Of a stretch of 64,000 nucleotides of DNA, positions 18,357-24,269 are shown piece by piece. The notes under the pieces are model-generated. The model was not told where the DNA came from. It made no database searches and was given only the letters and a program-made list of their open reading frames with translations. Position numbers and translations under genes: made by a program. The stretch comes from Rhodobacter sp. CZR27. GTDB taxonomy: Bacteria > Pseudomonadota > Alphaproteobacteria > Rhodobacterales > Rhodobacteraceae. The stretch lies in contig NZ_CP023548.1 in assembly GCF_002407205.1 (NCBI RefSeq), positions 1,884,501 to 1,948,500 on the forward strand, written 5' to 3'. Within the stretch, counting starts at the first letter, position 1, and every line of letters begins with the position of its first letter.

Positions 18357-18431
18357 TCCGGCGTAGCTCAGCGGTAGAGCAGTTGACTGTTAATCAATTG
18401 GTCGTAGGTTCGATCCCTACCGCCGGAGCCA
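18357..18431 (+). tRNA. tRNA-Asn (anticodon GUU)
   Basis: A complete cloverleaf can be drawn: acceptor TCCGGCG with CGCCGGA, D-arm AGCTCAGCGGTAGAGC, anticodon loop CTGTTAA with GTT at 18389-18391, T-arm GTAGG-TTCGATC-CCTAC, discriminator G and encoded CCA at 18429-18431. The 3' half doubles as the attachment site of the adjacent integrated element, which has kept the gene intact. Confidence 0.97.
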
Positions 18432-18433
18432 AA
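18385..18433 (+). repeat. attL: attL: 49-bp tRNA-Asn 3' end repeat
   Basis: Bases 18385-18433 recur at 32901-32949 with a single difference (C versus G in the T-stem). The repeat starts in the anticodon stem and runs 2 bases past the encoded CCA. Together with the integrase gene near the other copy, this defines the left boundary of the element. Confidence 0.93.
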
Positions 18434-18446
18434 ATCTCGAAAGAGA

Positions 18447-18857
18447 TCAGCTACATAAGAGAAGCCCGCCGCTGGCGGGCTTTCTTGTGTTTGTGGCTGG
18501 GGAACAGCGGGGGAACAGGGGCGCGAAGCCCGGCCACCCTACCCCTAACCGGTGTGGCACGGCGCGCATAAGCGACGAATCACGCCGCCTTTTCCACCCG
18601 GCAATCTCCCAGCACAGTTCCATGAACGGCTTGGCGCAGGTCGAGCCTTCGAGGATGCCGTCGTCGTCGGCGAAGATGGCTAGGATCGCGAGGTCCTCCA
18701 AGGTTGTCGGCCGGATCTTGGCGGCTTCCTCCTCTATCGCGCGAAAACGATCCCACAGCGCGATCGCTTCTGGGCTGTGGTCGGGTGAAGTGTCTGCGAT
18801 GTATGCCGCCCGCGCGGTCTGCCAGTCGGCGTAGAGGGTGCGGAGATCGGACATCAT
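18447..18857 (-). CDS. Unknown element-encoded protein
   Basis: The 136-residue product is not recognised. The first about 95 residues look like a real soluble helical protein (LRTLYADWQTARAAYIADTS, PTTLEDLAILAIFADDDGI). The last about 40 residues are low-quality sequence that reads through the GGGGAACA repeats and the hairpin next to attL, so the natural end may have been altered by recombination. The start overlaps the stop of the preceding 75-residue gene (ATGA), which supports translation of both. There is an ATG pair at 18857/18854. Confidence 0.6.
   Translation of the reverse strand: MMSDLRTLYADWQTARAAYIADTSPDHSPEAIALWDRFRAIEEEAAKIRPTTLEDLAILAIFADDDGILEGSTCAKPFMELCWEIAGWKRRRDSSLMRAVPHRLGVGWPGFAPLFPRCSPATNTRKPASGGLLLCS
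18463..18486 (+). terminator. Rho-independent terminator inside attL end
   Basis: An 8-bp perfect stem (AGCCCGCC, loop GCT, GGCGGGCT) is followed by TTTCTT on the plus strand. It begins 32 bases after the tRNA CCA and so could end the tRNA-Asn transcript and insulate the element. Confidence 0.8.
18499..18517 (+). repeat. Two GGGGAACA repeats near attL (candidate integrase arm sites)
   Basis: GGGGAACA occurs at 18499-18506 and 18510-18517, an 11-bp spacing. The same octamer is repeated near attR (32751-32795). Short direct repeats flanking the core are typical of arm-type sites for tyrosine integrases; no binding has been shown. Confidence 0.5.
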
Positions 18858-19081
18858 TCCGCCTCCCTCTGAACGCGGCGTTGCGCGTCGGCCAGATCGT
18901 TCAGCGCGTCGGTCAGATCCCGAACCTTCGCCTCGATCTCGAATGTCAGGGCTTCAACGGCAGCGCGGGCCGAAGCGTCGTCGGCGCACTGCGCCGCCTC
19001 GTTGGCGATGACCAGTGCTTGCACCAGTCCATTCAGCCGGATGGCGTCCAAGCTCAGGCCATCAAGTGTCTTGGTAGTCAT
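18854..19081 (-). CDS. Small unknown helical protein
   Basis: The 75-residue acidic, mostly helical product (DARAAVEALTFEIEAKVRDL-like heptads in its second half) suggests a coiled coil. It is the first gene of a two-gene minus-strand unit that ends near attL and is divergent from the toxin-antitoxin operon across 96 bp holding two operator-like sites. I do not recognise a family. The codon use looks normal for the region, and the ATGA overlap with the next gene supports it as real. Confidence 0.6.
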   Translation of the reverse strand: MTTKTLDGLSLDAIRLNGLVQALVIANEAAQCADDASARAAVEALTFEIEAKVRDLTDALNDLADAQRRVQREAE

Positions 19082-19115
19082 TTTGGGCTTCCTTGCGTAT
19101 GGTCAGTTTGTGCGG

Positions 19116-19174
19116 TATCAACAGAAACTAGTGATACGCCCGGTCTTGACGCGGGTCAACAGAAAATATTGATA
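19116..19174. promoter_or_regulatory. Duplicated operator-like sites upstream of the antitoxin
   Basis: Two related about 20-bp sequences lie at 19116-19136 and 19155-19174. Both contain TCAACAGAAA followed 4-5 bases later by TGATA or TTGATA. The first is flanked by TATCA/TGATA arms, the second by TCAA/TTGA arms. The second ends 3 bases before the antitoxin ATG, so a bound repressor could block ribosome entry and transcription. The region is also upstream of the divergent small genes. Confidence 0.55.
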
Positions 19175-19177
19175 GAC

Positions 19178-19411
19178 ATGAATCCAGCACAATGCCGGGC
19201 GGCACGCGCCCTTATCGGGATGACGCAGCCAGAGCTTGCCGCGGCCGCATCTGTCGGCCTTTCCACGATTGTTGACTTCGAGAAGGATCGGAGGAAGGTT
19301 GCCGGGCCGTCGACGGACGCGATCCGGGCAGCATTGGAGGCGGCCGGCGTCGAGTTCATCCCAGAGAACGGCGGCGGCGCAGGCGTGAGGTTGAAAAAGG
19401 CCGGTTCCTAA
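19178..19411 (+). CDS. XRE-family HTH antitoxin
   Basis: The 77-residue protein is an almost bare helix-turn-helix domain: MNPAQCRAARALIGMTQPEL, then AAAASVGLSTIVDFEKDRRK. It ends in a short tail AGVEFIPENGGGAGVRLKK, a form common in phage-type XRE repressors. Its stop codon overlaps the start of the toxin gene by one base (TAATG), so the pair is co-translated. As an antitoxin it would bind the toxin and repress the operon through the two upstream sites; this role is inferred from context. It could also act as a repressor of the element. Confidence 0.8.
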   Translation: MNPAQCRAARALIGMTQPELAAAASVGLSTIVDFEKDRRKVAGPSTDAIRAALEAAGVEFIPENGGGAGVRLKKAGS

Positions 19412-19839
19412 TGAGTTTGAGATTCCCGCCGAGGCCGGGGTTGATTGTTATCTGCGACTACACCACGGGGTTTCGCGAGCCTGAGATGGTCAAAGAGCGT
19501 CTCGCCGTTGTCGTTTCCCCTAGACTGCCGCATAGGGATGGGCTGTGTACCGTTGTTCCACTGAGTACCACGGCGTCGCGCTCAGGCATTCGGTACCAGT
19601 GCCGTGTTGAGTTGCCGATGCCCGCTCCCGCCCCCTACGCAGGGACGATCAAATGGGCAAAATGCGACATGTTGGCGACCCTTTCGTATACCAGGATGCA
19701 ACTTCCCTTCACCGGCAGAGACAGGACCACCGGAAAACGAAAGTATCTTCAGATCGTTCTTGAAGCCGAGCAGATGGCGAAGGTGCGAACGGCGATGTTG
19801 CACGCTCTCGGACTGGAATCCTTGACAGAGAAGGACTGA
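19411..19839 (+). CDS. MazF/PemK-type endoribonuclease toxin
   Basis: The 142-residue protein has the PemK/MazF-like beta-barrel start (PRPGLIVICDY), then VKERLAVVVSPRLPHRDGLCTVVPLSTT, an extended loop, and AKCDMLATLSYTRM, resembling the conserved region around the RNA-cleavage site. A basic tail GRDRTTGKRKYLQIVL follows. Members cut mRNA in stressed or plasmid-free cells. It is longer than classical MazF (about 111) and fits the larger type-II PemK-like family. Paired with the XRE antitoxin it would favour retention of the element. Confidence 0.8.
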   Translation: MSLRFPPRPGLIVICDYTTGFREPEMVKERLAVVVSPRLPHRDGLCTVVPLSTTASRSGIRYQCRVELPMPAPAPYAGTIKWAKCDMLATLSYTRMQLPFTGRDRTTGKRKYLQIVLEAEQMAKVRTAMLHALGLESLTEKD

Positions 19840-19860
19840 CACGCCATTTAGTGCTAGTCT

Positions 19861-19975
19861 GCGCTCACGTCCATCGTGGTGCGCCTCAAGTCCACCTCAG
19901 GGTGGCGGACCTATGTAGGATGAAACCAAATCCGAATGGTTGTCAGCCCCGCTTTCCGAAGCGGGGCTTTTCTTA
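19861..19975 (+). ncRNA. Candidate small RNA with three hairpins
   Basis: Between the toxin stop and a strong terminator lie two further hairpins. One pairs GCGC-CAC with GTG-GCGC at 19861-19884, and the other pairs GTCCACC with GGT-GGAC at 19890-19910. A weak promoter (TTGACA at 19822, TTTAGT at 19847, spacing 19) lies in the toxin 3' end. No plus-strand ORF of useful size is present. The transcript would be antisense to the 3' end of the zinc-finger gene at 19897-20427. It may simply be the toxin operon 3' UTR. Confidence 0.35.
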
Positions 19976-20427
19976 TCTTGGCCCCGCGGCGGATGAGTTG
20001 TCGCGCCACGCCGGTAGTAGCCCGCCAGGCTCGCGTTGCTGATCTTGCCCGTGGCGTGCTTGTGCCGGGTCGCGCAGGATCGGGAACAGAACGTCTTCCC
20101 CCGCCGCGCCACCGGCTTGCCGCAGATCGGGCAGGACGGCCGCACCGGCACCGGGCGCTCGATCGGCACCTTCGCCGCCCGGTCGCGCGCGTGCCTTGCC
20201 GCCGACTGGCAGCGGCCAGAACAGAACAGCGCGTCCACCCGCCGCTCGGTCGGGATCGGCTCGCCGCAATGGGTGCAGATCCGGCCCGCCTTCGCCTCTC
20301 GCCTCGCCTCGGCCGTCAAGCCGTTCATCGCGGCGTTCAGGCAGCGCCGCGTGCAGTAGATCCGCCGCGGGTCGGCATCGTCGGGGATGACCTTGCCGCA
20401 GTGCTCGCAGCGCCGGGCGAAGTCCAT
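19897..20427 (-). CDS. Triple zinc-finger protein of the element
   Basis: The 176-residue protein has three similar Cys-rich units. They are RCEHCGKVIP with YCTRRCLNAAMN (about residues 6-35), ICTHCGEPIP with FCSGRCQSAARH (about 50-80), and SCPICGKPV with FCSRSCATRHKH (about 97-125). Each is a CxxC...CxxxC/H treble-clef-like finger. The remaining 50 residues are polar and read through the terminator on the other strand. It starts by overlap with the stop of the upstream single-finger gene (TGATG). No family name is recognised; DNA binding is plausible. GTG 20430 is an alternative start. Confidence 0.7.
   Translation of the reverse strand: MDFARRCEHCGKVIPDDADPRRIYCTRRCLNAAMNGLTAEARREAKAGRICTHCGEPIPTERRVDALFCSGRCQSAARHARDRAAKVPIERPVPVRPSCPICGKPVARRGKTFCSRSCATRHKHATGKISNASLAGYYRRGATTHPPRGQDKKSPASESGADNHSDLVSSYIGPPP
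19945..19974 (+). terminator. Rho-independent terminator of the toxin-antitoxin operon
   Basis: A perfect 10-bp stem (AGCCCCGCTT, loop TCCG, AAGCGGGGCT) runs into TTTTCTT on the plus strand. It sits 105 bases after the toxin stop and inside the 3' end of the convergent zinc-finger gene. Confidence 0.88.
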
Positions 20428-20933
20428 CACAGGGACCGGATCGCGACCTCGGCCGCCTCGCCGTCACGCGCGGCCTTGATGCGCGCCACCTTCGCGTGAT
20501 GCGCGGCGCCGCAGAGGCTTGAACAGAACTTGTGGTGTCCGTCCGGCAGCGGAGTGCCGCACCGGATGCAGCGGGTCCGCTCGATCAGGGCGCCGCCTTC
20601 CACCGTCCACTCGGGTTGCCCCTGGTTCCAGTCCGGCCGCTTTGCCTTGATACGATCCAGCGCCGCACCCACCAGCGCCGCCGCCGCTTCGTCCGCAGAG
20701 GCCCACCGCCAGCCCTGCAAACACAAGGTGGCCCGGATGCCGTGGCGAAACGGCCCCTCATAGGCGAAGACCGAAGCCGCGCGGCCTTCGGCGAAGGCGG
20801 TCAGCATGGCGATTGCCATCCGCCGCACCAGCACGTCGGCGCGGACCTTGGCGATCCGCTCGCGCCGTGCATCCCGCTCGCGGCGGGTCAAGGCGCGCTG
20901 CATCTCCAAAGCCGCGGGTGTCATCATCAGCAT
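20427..20933 (-). CDS. Single zinc-finger protein of the element
   Basis: The 168-residue protein has a basic helical N-terminal half (QRALTRRERDARRERIAKVR) and one C-terminal finger, RCIRCGTPLPDGHHKFCSSLC, of the same form as the three in the next gene. The start is ATG 20933 behind GAGGGAGA, 11 bp after the large terminase stop. The shared finger type and adjacency suggest that the two genes arose by duplication. Function is unknown; it could help packaging or control late transcription. Confidence 0.7.
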   Translation of the reverse strand: MLMMTPAALEMQRALTRRERDARRERIAKVRADVLVRRMAIAMLTAFAEGRAASVFAYEGPFRHGIRATLCLQGWRWASADEAAAALVGAALDRIKAKRPDWNQGQPEWTVEGGALIERTRCIRCGTPLPDGHHKFCSSLCGAAHHAKVARIKAARDGEAAEVAIRSL

Positions 20934-20944
20934 GGCGGTCTCCC

Positions 20945-22552
20945 TCAGATGAACAGGAAGCCGGCTTCGCGGCTCTCGTAGGGTGACGGTGCGGTTTCCG
21001 CGGCGAGGATGCGGCCCACGGCCATGGCGGCAGCGACGGCCCCGTCGATCCGGCCCCGTGCCTTCGCCTTGGTGAACTTCTCGTTCTCGGCCGCGTCCTT
21101 CTCGGCCACCACGTTGCCGAAGCACATGCGCAGGAGCGGGTTGCCGCCGTGCCGGAAGTGACCGGCGAGGATCGCCCGCTTCAATTCCTTGACCGGCGCG
21201 GCCATGCTGACCATGCCCTGCCCGAACTGGTTGATGGTGAAGCCGCGCTCTTGCAGCGCCGTGTTGACGGCGGTCGAGTTCCAGCGGTCGATAGCCACCT
21301 CCTGGACGCCATACCGCTCGCCCAGGTCGGCGACGTGCTCCACGATGGCGGAATGATCCACCACGTTGCCGGGCGTCAGCGTGAGGAAGCCGGCCTCGGC
21401 CCACCGCAGATAGTCGGCGCGGTCCTTCTCGGCCTTCAGCGCGAGGTTGGCCTCGGGCAGGAAGAACATCGGCAGCACGTCGTAGCGCCGCGCCTCACCG
21501 TCGCCTTCGGGGAACACCGCGACCACGGCCGTCAGGTCTTCGACGCTCGACAGGTCCACGCCCAGCCAGCACGCCCGGCCGGTCAGATCCGCCGCGGGCG
21601 TCATGTCTTCGGCCCGGTCATAGATCTCGAGCGCGAGCCATGGCTCGGCGGCGCCCTCCTGCCACAGATTCAGGTGGAACCGCTTGAAGTCGGCGATCTC
21701 GGCCGGGAAGTGCTCGATCCGCCGCGCCTTCGTCCGCAGCTCATGCAGCGATAGGAAGCCGGCATCGATCGCCGGGTTCGCCGCCCGCCATGCCGCTTCA
21801 TCGCGCCAGTCCGCATCCGGCTCGGCCGCCAGGATGATCGGCGCAAAGGTCGGGTCGTCCACCTCACCGGAGGCAACCTTGTGCGAGTACGCCCACATGT
21901 CGGCAGCAAGCCCGCCCGTGCCCTCGCCGGCCGTGGTGATGATGACCGTGAGCGGGTTCGACCGCTTCACCATGGAGTCGGTGACGGTCTTGAACAGCTT
22001 CCTGCCCTCGGCCGTCGGCCATGCGTGGATCTCGTCGGCGAGGAAGAACGAGACGTTCAGGCCGTGCTTGCTGTAGGCCTCCGACGAGATGGCCTTCAGC
22101 GTGCTCTTCGTCTTCGGGTGCGACAGGAGCTTCCGGCTCTCCACGGGGCGCACGCGCGCCGCCAGAGCGTCTTCCTGAAGGATGAACTGGTGCGCCGCGT
22201 TGAAGGCAATTCCCGCGTTCTCGCGGTCGGCGGCAGCCATGACGACTTGCCCGCCGGCCTCGGCCTCCGGCCCCATGAAGTGCGCGAGGCTGATCGCGCT
22301 GGCCAGCGTCGTCTTCGCGTTGCCTCTCGGAATCCAGATGCAGGCGATCCGCACCATGGGACTGCCGTCCTCGTTCACCGGCCCGTAGATGCGCCGGATA
22401 ATCGCCTCTTGGAACGGATGCAGCTTGAACGGCTCGCCCGCGAAGTCGCCCTCCCAGAGCGAGAGATTGCGGACGAAGCGGCAGATCCGCTCGGCGCGGC
22501 CGGTCGGGTCGGGATAGAGGCTCGGATCGGGGTTGAAGAGCGGGCTGGCCAT
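20945..22552 (-). CDS. Phage terminase large subunit
   Basis: The 535-residue packaging motor protein has an N-terminal ATPase. Its Walker A is the deviant phage type IPRGNAKTTLAS near residue 80, followed by FFLADEIHAW (Walker B) and TVIITTAGEG (motif III). A C-terminal nuclease domain has GVDLSSVEDLTAVVAV with its metal-binding aspartate, and a late DGAVAAAMAVGR segment. This is the HK97-type TerL1 layout. ATG 22552 lies 5 bases after the TerS stop; an in-frame ATG at 22582 would overlap TerS. Neither has a clear ribosome site, so coupling to TerS is likely. Confidence 0.92.
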   Translation of the reverse strand: MASPLFNPDPSLYPDPTGRAERICRFVRNLSLWEGDFAGEPFKLHPFQEAIIRRIYGPVNEDGSPMVRIACIWIPRGNAKTTLASAISLAHFMGPEAEAGGQVVMAAADRENAGIAFNAAHQFILQEDALAARVRPVESRKLLSHPKTKSTLKAISSEAYSKHGLNVSFFLADEIHAWPTAEGRKLFKTVTDSMVKRSNPLTVIITTAGEGTGGLAADMWAYSHKVASGEVDDPTFAPIILAAEPDADWRDEAAWRAANPAIDAGFLSLHELRTKARRIEHFPAEIADFKRFHLNLWQEGAAEPWLALEIYDRAEDMTPAADLTGRACWLGVDLSSVEDLTAVVAVFPEGDGEARRYDVLPMFFLPEANLALKAEKDRADYLRWAEAGFLTLTPGNVVDHSAIVEHVADLGERYGVQEVAIDRWNSTAVNTALQERGFTINQFGQGMVSMAAPVKELKRAILAGHFRHGGNPLLRMCFGNVVAEKDAAENEKFTKAKARGRIDGAVAAAMAVGRILAAETAPSPYESREAGFLFI

Positions 22553-22557
22553 GATCG

Positions 22558-22965
22558 TCAGGCCAGTAGATCGCCCGACCATTTGTCGGTCGTCGGTTTC
22601 TCTGCGCCGTCACCAGAGCCGCGCCGATGCGGCGTCAGGCCGAGTTCGGCGGCGAGTAGCCGCGCTTCCCGCATGGTGCCCATCAGCATCTTGAACGCGG
22701 GATGCGTCACCAGACCTTTCTCGGTCGCGAGAACATGCCCCTCGGTTGCCATCATCTCGTTGTAGATCCGCGACAGGCCAACGGCCCGGCAGTAGCTTTC
22801 GAGCGTGGCGAGCGTGTCGTCGGTCAGGTGGCCGCGGCCTTGCAGCAGAGGCGCCACACGTTTCCACTCGGCCGCGCCGTGCGCTTCAAGCCCGCCGGGC
22901 GGCGACGGGCAACGGCCAGCAGCCACGCCCTCGATCATATTCAGCTTCGGCTTGCGGCCCTTCAT
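22558..22965 (-). CDS. Phage terminase small subunit, P27 family
   Basis: The 135-residue protein starts MKGRKPKLN, typical of the P27-family small terminase that recognises the packaging site. It continues with GAAEWKRVAPLLQGRGHL, TLESYCRAVGLSRI, and LMGTMREARLLAAELGLTP. ATG 22965 overlaps the HNH stop by ATGA, which favours it over the in-frame upstream start at 22980. It is the gene just before TerL, as usual. Confidence 0.88.
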   Translation of the reverse strand: MKGRKPKLNMIEGVAAGRCPSPPGGLEAHGAAEWKRVAPLLQGRGHLTDDTLATLESYCRAVGLSRIYNEMMATEGHVLATEKGLVTHPAFKMLMGTMREARLLAAELGLTPHRRGSGDGAEKPTTDKWSGDLLA

Positions 22966-23411
22966 GACCAAAAGTCCCATTTGGAAAGTGCCATTTTCGG
23001 CGGCGTTGCGCGCGAAACGAGGGCGCCGGTTTCAGCACCCGCCCGCCGAATTCGATCACCGCCCCGGCCCTTGACGGGGTTGCCGAAGCCGCCATCCTCG
23101 CGGACAGTCTTCCGGTCGTGACAGGGCTTGCACATCGGCTGCCAGTTCGATCGCTGCCAGAACAGCTTCTGGTCGCCCTTGTGCGGAATGACGTGATCCA
23201 CGACGGTAGCCGCGGCACCACAGGAGCAGAGCGGGTTCAGCTTCAGGAACTCGGCTCGCGCCGTTGCCCACTTGCCGGTGTAGCCGCGCTCGTTCGCGGA
23301 CGGACGACGCGCCTCGGCGGCAGCCTTCGAGGCGGCAGCGCAGATCGGGCAGCGTGCGCCAGTGAACGGCGGATGCCCGGCAGCACAGTGACGAGGCGCG
23401 GCCCATGGCAT
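22962..23411 (-). CDS. HNH endonuclease
   Basis: The 149-residue protein has a zinc-binding HNH core: CSCGAAATVVDHVIPHKGD, then FWQRSNWQPMCKPCHDRKT. The catalytic histidine is in VDHVIP, and the CxxC pair of the finger lies at CKPC. HNH genes beside TerS/TerL in HK97-type phages are needed for terminase cutting and head assembly. GTG 23414 is an alternative start 3 bases upstream. An additional N-terminal CxxC (CPICAAA) may bind a second zinc. Confidence 0.9.
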   Translation of the reverse strand: MPWAAPRHCAAGHPPFTGARCPICAAASKAAAEARRPSANERGYTGKWATARAEFLKLNPLCSCGAAATVVDHVIPHKGDQKLFWQRSNWQPMCKPCHDRKTVREDGGFGNPVKGRGGDRIRRAGAETGALVSRATPPKMALSKWDFWS

Positions 23412-23415
23412 CACG

Positions 23416-23670
23416 TCACCAAAGCGCGATGATGCCGGTTGCCGTAGCCGCCGTGACGTGGCTCGCGCGGATCGGCAGAATGGTTCCCGCCGCGACGTTC
23501 GCGAACGTCACGCTCTGCCCGCCTCGCATCGTCACGGTCACGTTGCCGTCGCTCCCGACGAAGAGGGCGCGGGTCAGGAAGGGCAATGCGGTCGCCGCGG
23601 CAGTGACAGCGGCGGCGTTGTCGGCGGGGCTGTCGAGGCCCGGCAGGTGATTGGCGAAGGTATCGGCCAT
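23416..23670 (-). CDS. Small structural-type protein
   Basis: The 84-residue product is rich in Ala, Val, Thr and Gly with beta-strand-like repeats (GNVTVTMRGGQSVTFANVAA). Its place between connector and HNH genes resembles small head decoration or spike proteins, but it is not recognised. It starts one base after the connector stop (TGAcATG), so it is translationally coupled. Confidence 0.65.
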   Translation of the reverse strand: MADTFANHLPGLDSPADNAAAVTAAATALPFLTRALFVGSDGNVTVTMRGGQSVTFANVAAGTILPIRASHVTAATATGIIALW

Positions 23671-23671
23671 G

Positions 23672-24217
23672 TCAAAAATCCCAGATGCGGAGGTTGCGGA
23701 GCATGTCGTCTTCTCGATCGGCCGGTATGCTCTCGTCGTCGCCGTCGTAGATCCGGCAGAGCCGGTCGAGGATCGCCATTCGGATCGGCTCCGGCACGGT
23801 CGTGTAGCCGCAGGAGAAGCGGACGGTGACGGCCTCGGGATGCGCGGCAGTCGCCGGCCAGCCGGTCGCCGGATGGATCACGGCGCCCTCGTCGCTGCCC
23901 AGTCCGGCCACGATGTAGGCGCCGGGTTCGAGCGTCACGGTCGAGCCGTCGGCGGCGACATAGGCGACCGATGTCACCTCGCGGCACGGCGGCAGCGGCA
24001 GGCGGATCGGCCCGGTGAAGCGGTCGAGGGTGATCTCCCACACCTGCGGCTTGATCGCCCGGCCAAGATAGCCGTTCGGCCCGTCGAGGCGTTCGGTTGC
24101 CGCGCGGATGTAGGTTTCGAGGATCGCGTCATCCTCGTTGTGATCGACGCGCAGCCGGGCCAGCGCCTCGGCCAGCGTGACCGGAAGTTCGGTTGGCGGC
24201 GTGATCTGCTTCAGCAT
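23672..24217 (-). CDS. Phage head-tail connector protein, gp6/gp8-like
   Basis: The 181-residue protein has the N-terminal helix pattern of phage connector proteins (VTLAEALARLRVDHNEDDAI, then LETYIRAATERLDG). A beta-rich middle follows, with EPGAYIVAG and FSCGYTTVPEPIRMAILDRL near the end, as in phiE125 gp8/HK97 gp6-like families. It would form the ring between portal and tail. It is the only tail-interface gene in the element, as expected if tails come from a helper. Confidence 0.82.
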   Translation of the reverse strand: MLKQITPPTELPVTLAEALARLRVDHNEDDAILETYIRAATERLDGPNGYLGRAIKPQVWEITLDRFTGPIRLPLPPCREVTSVAYVAADGSTVTLEPGAYIVAGLGSDEGAVIHPATGWPATAAHPEAVTVRFSCGYTTVPEPIRMAILDRLCRIYDGDDESIPADREDDMLRNLRIWDF

Positions 24218-24269
24218 GGCTTCCCCCGGAAGAGCGGCAGGCCGGGAAGCCCCGGCCCGCCTGGATCGC

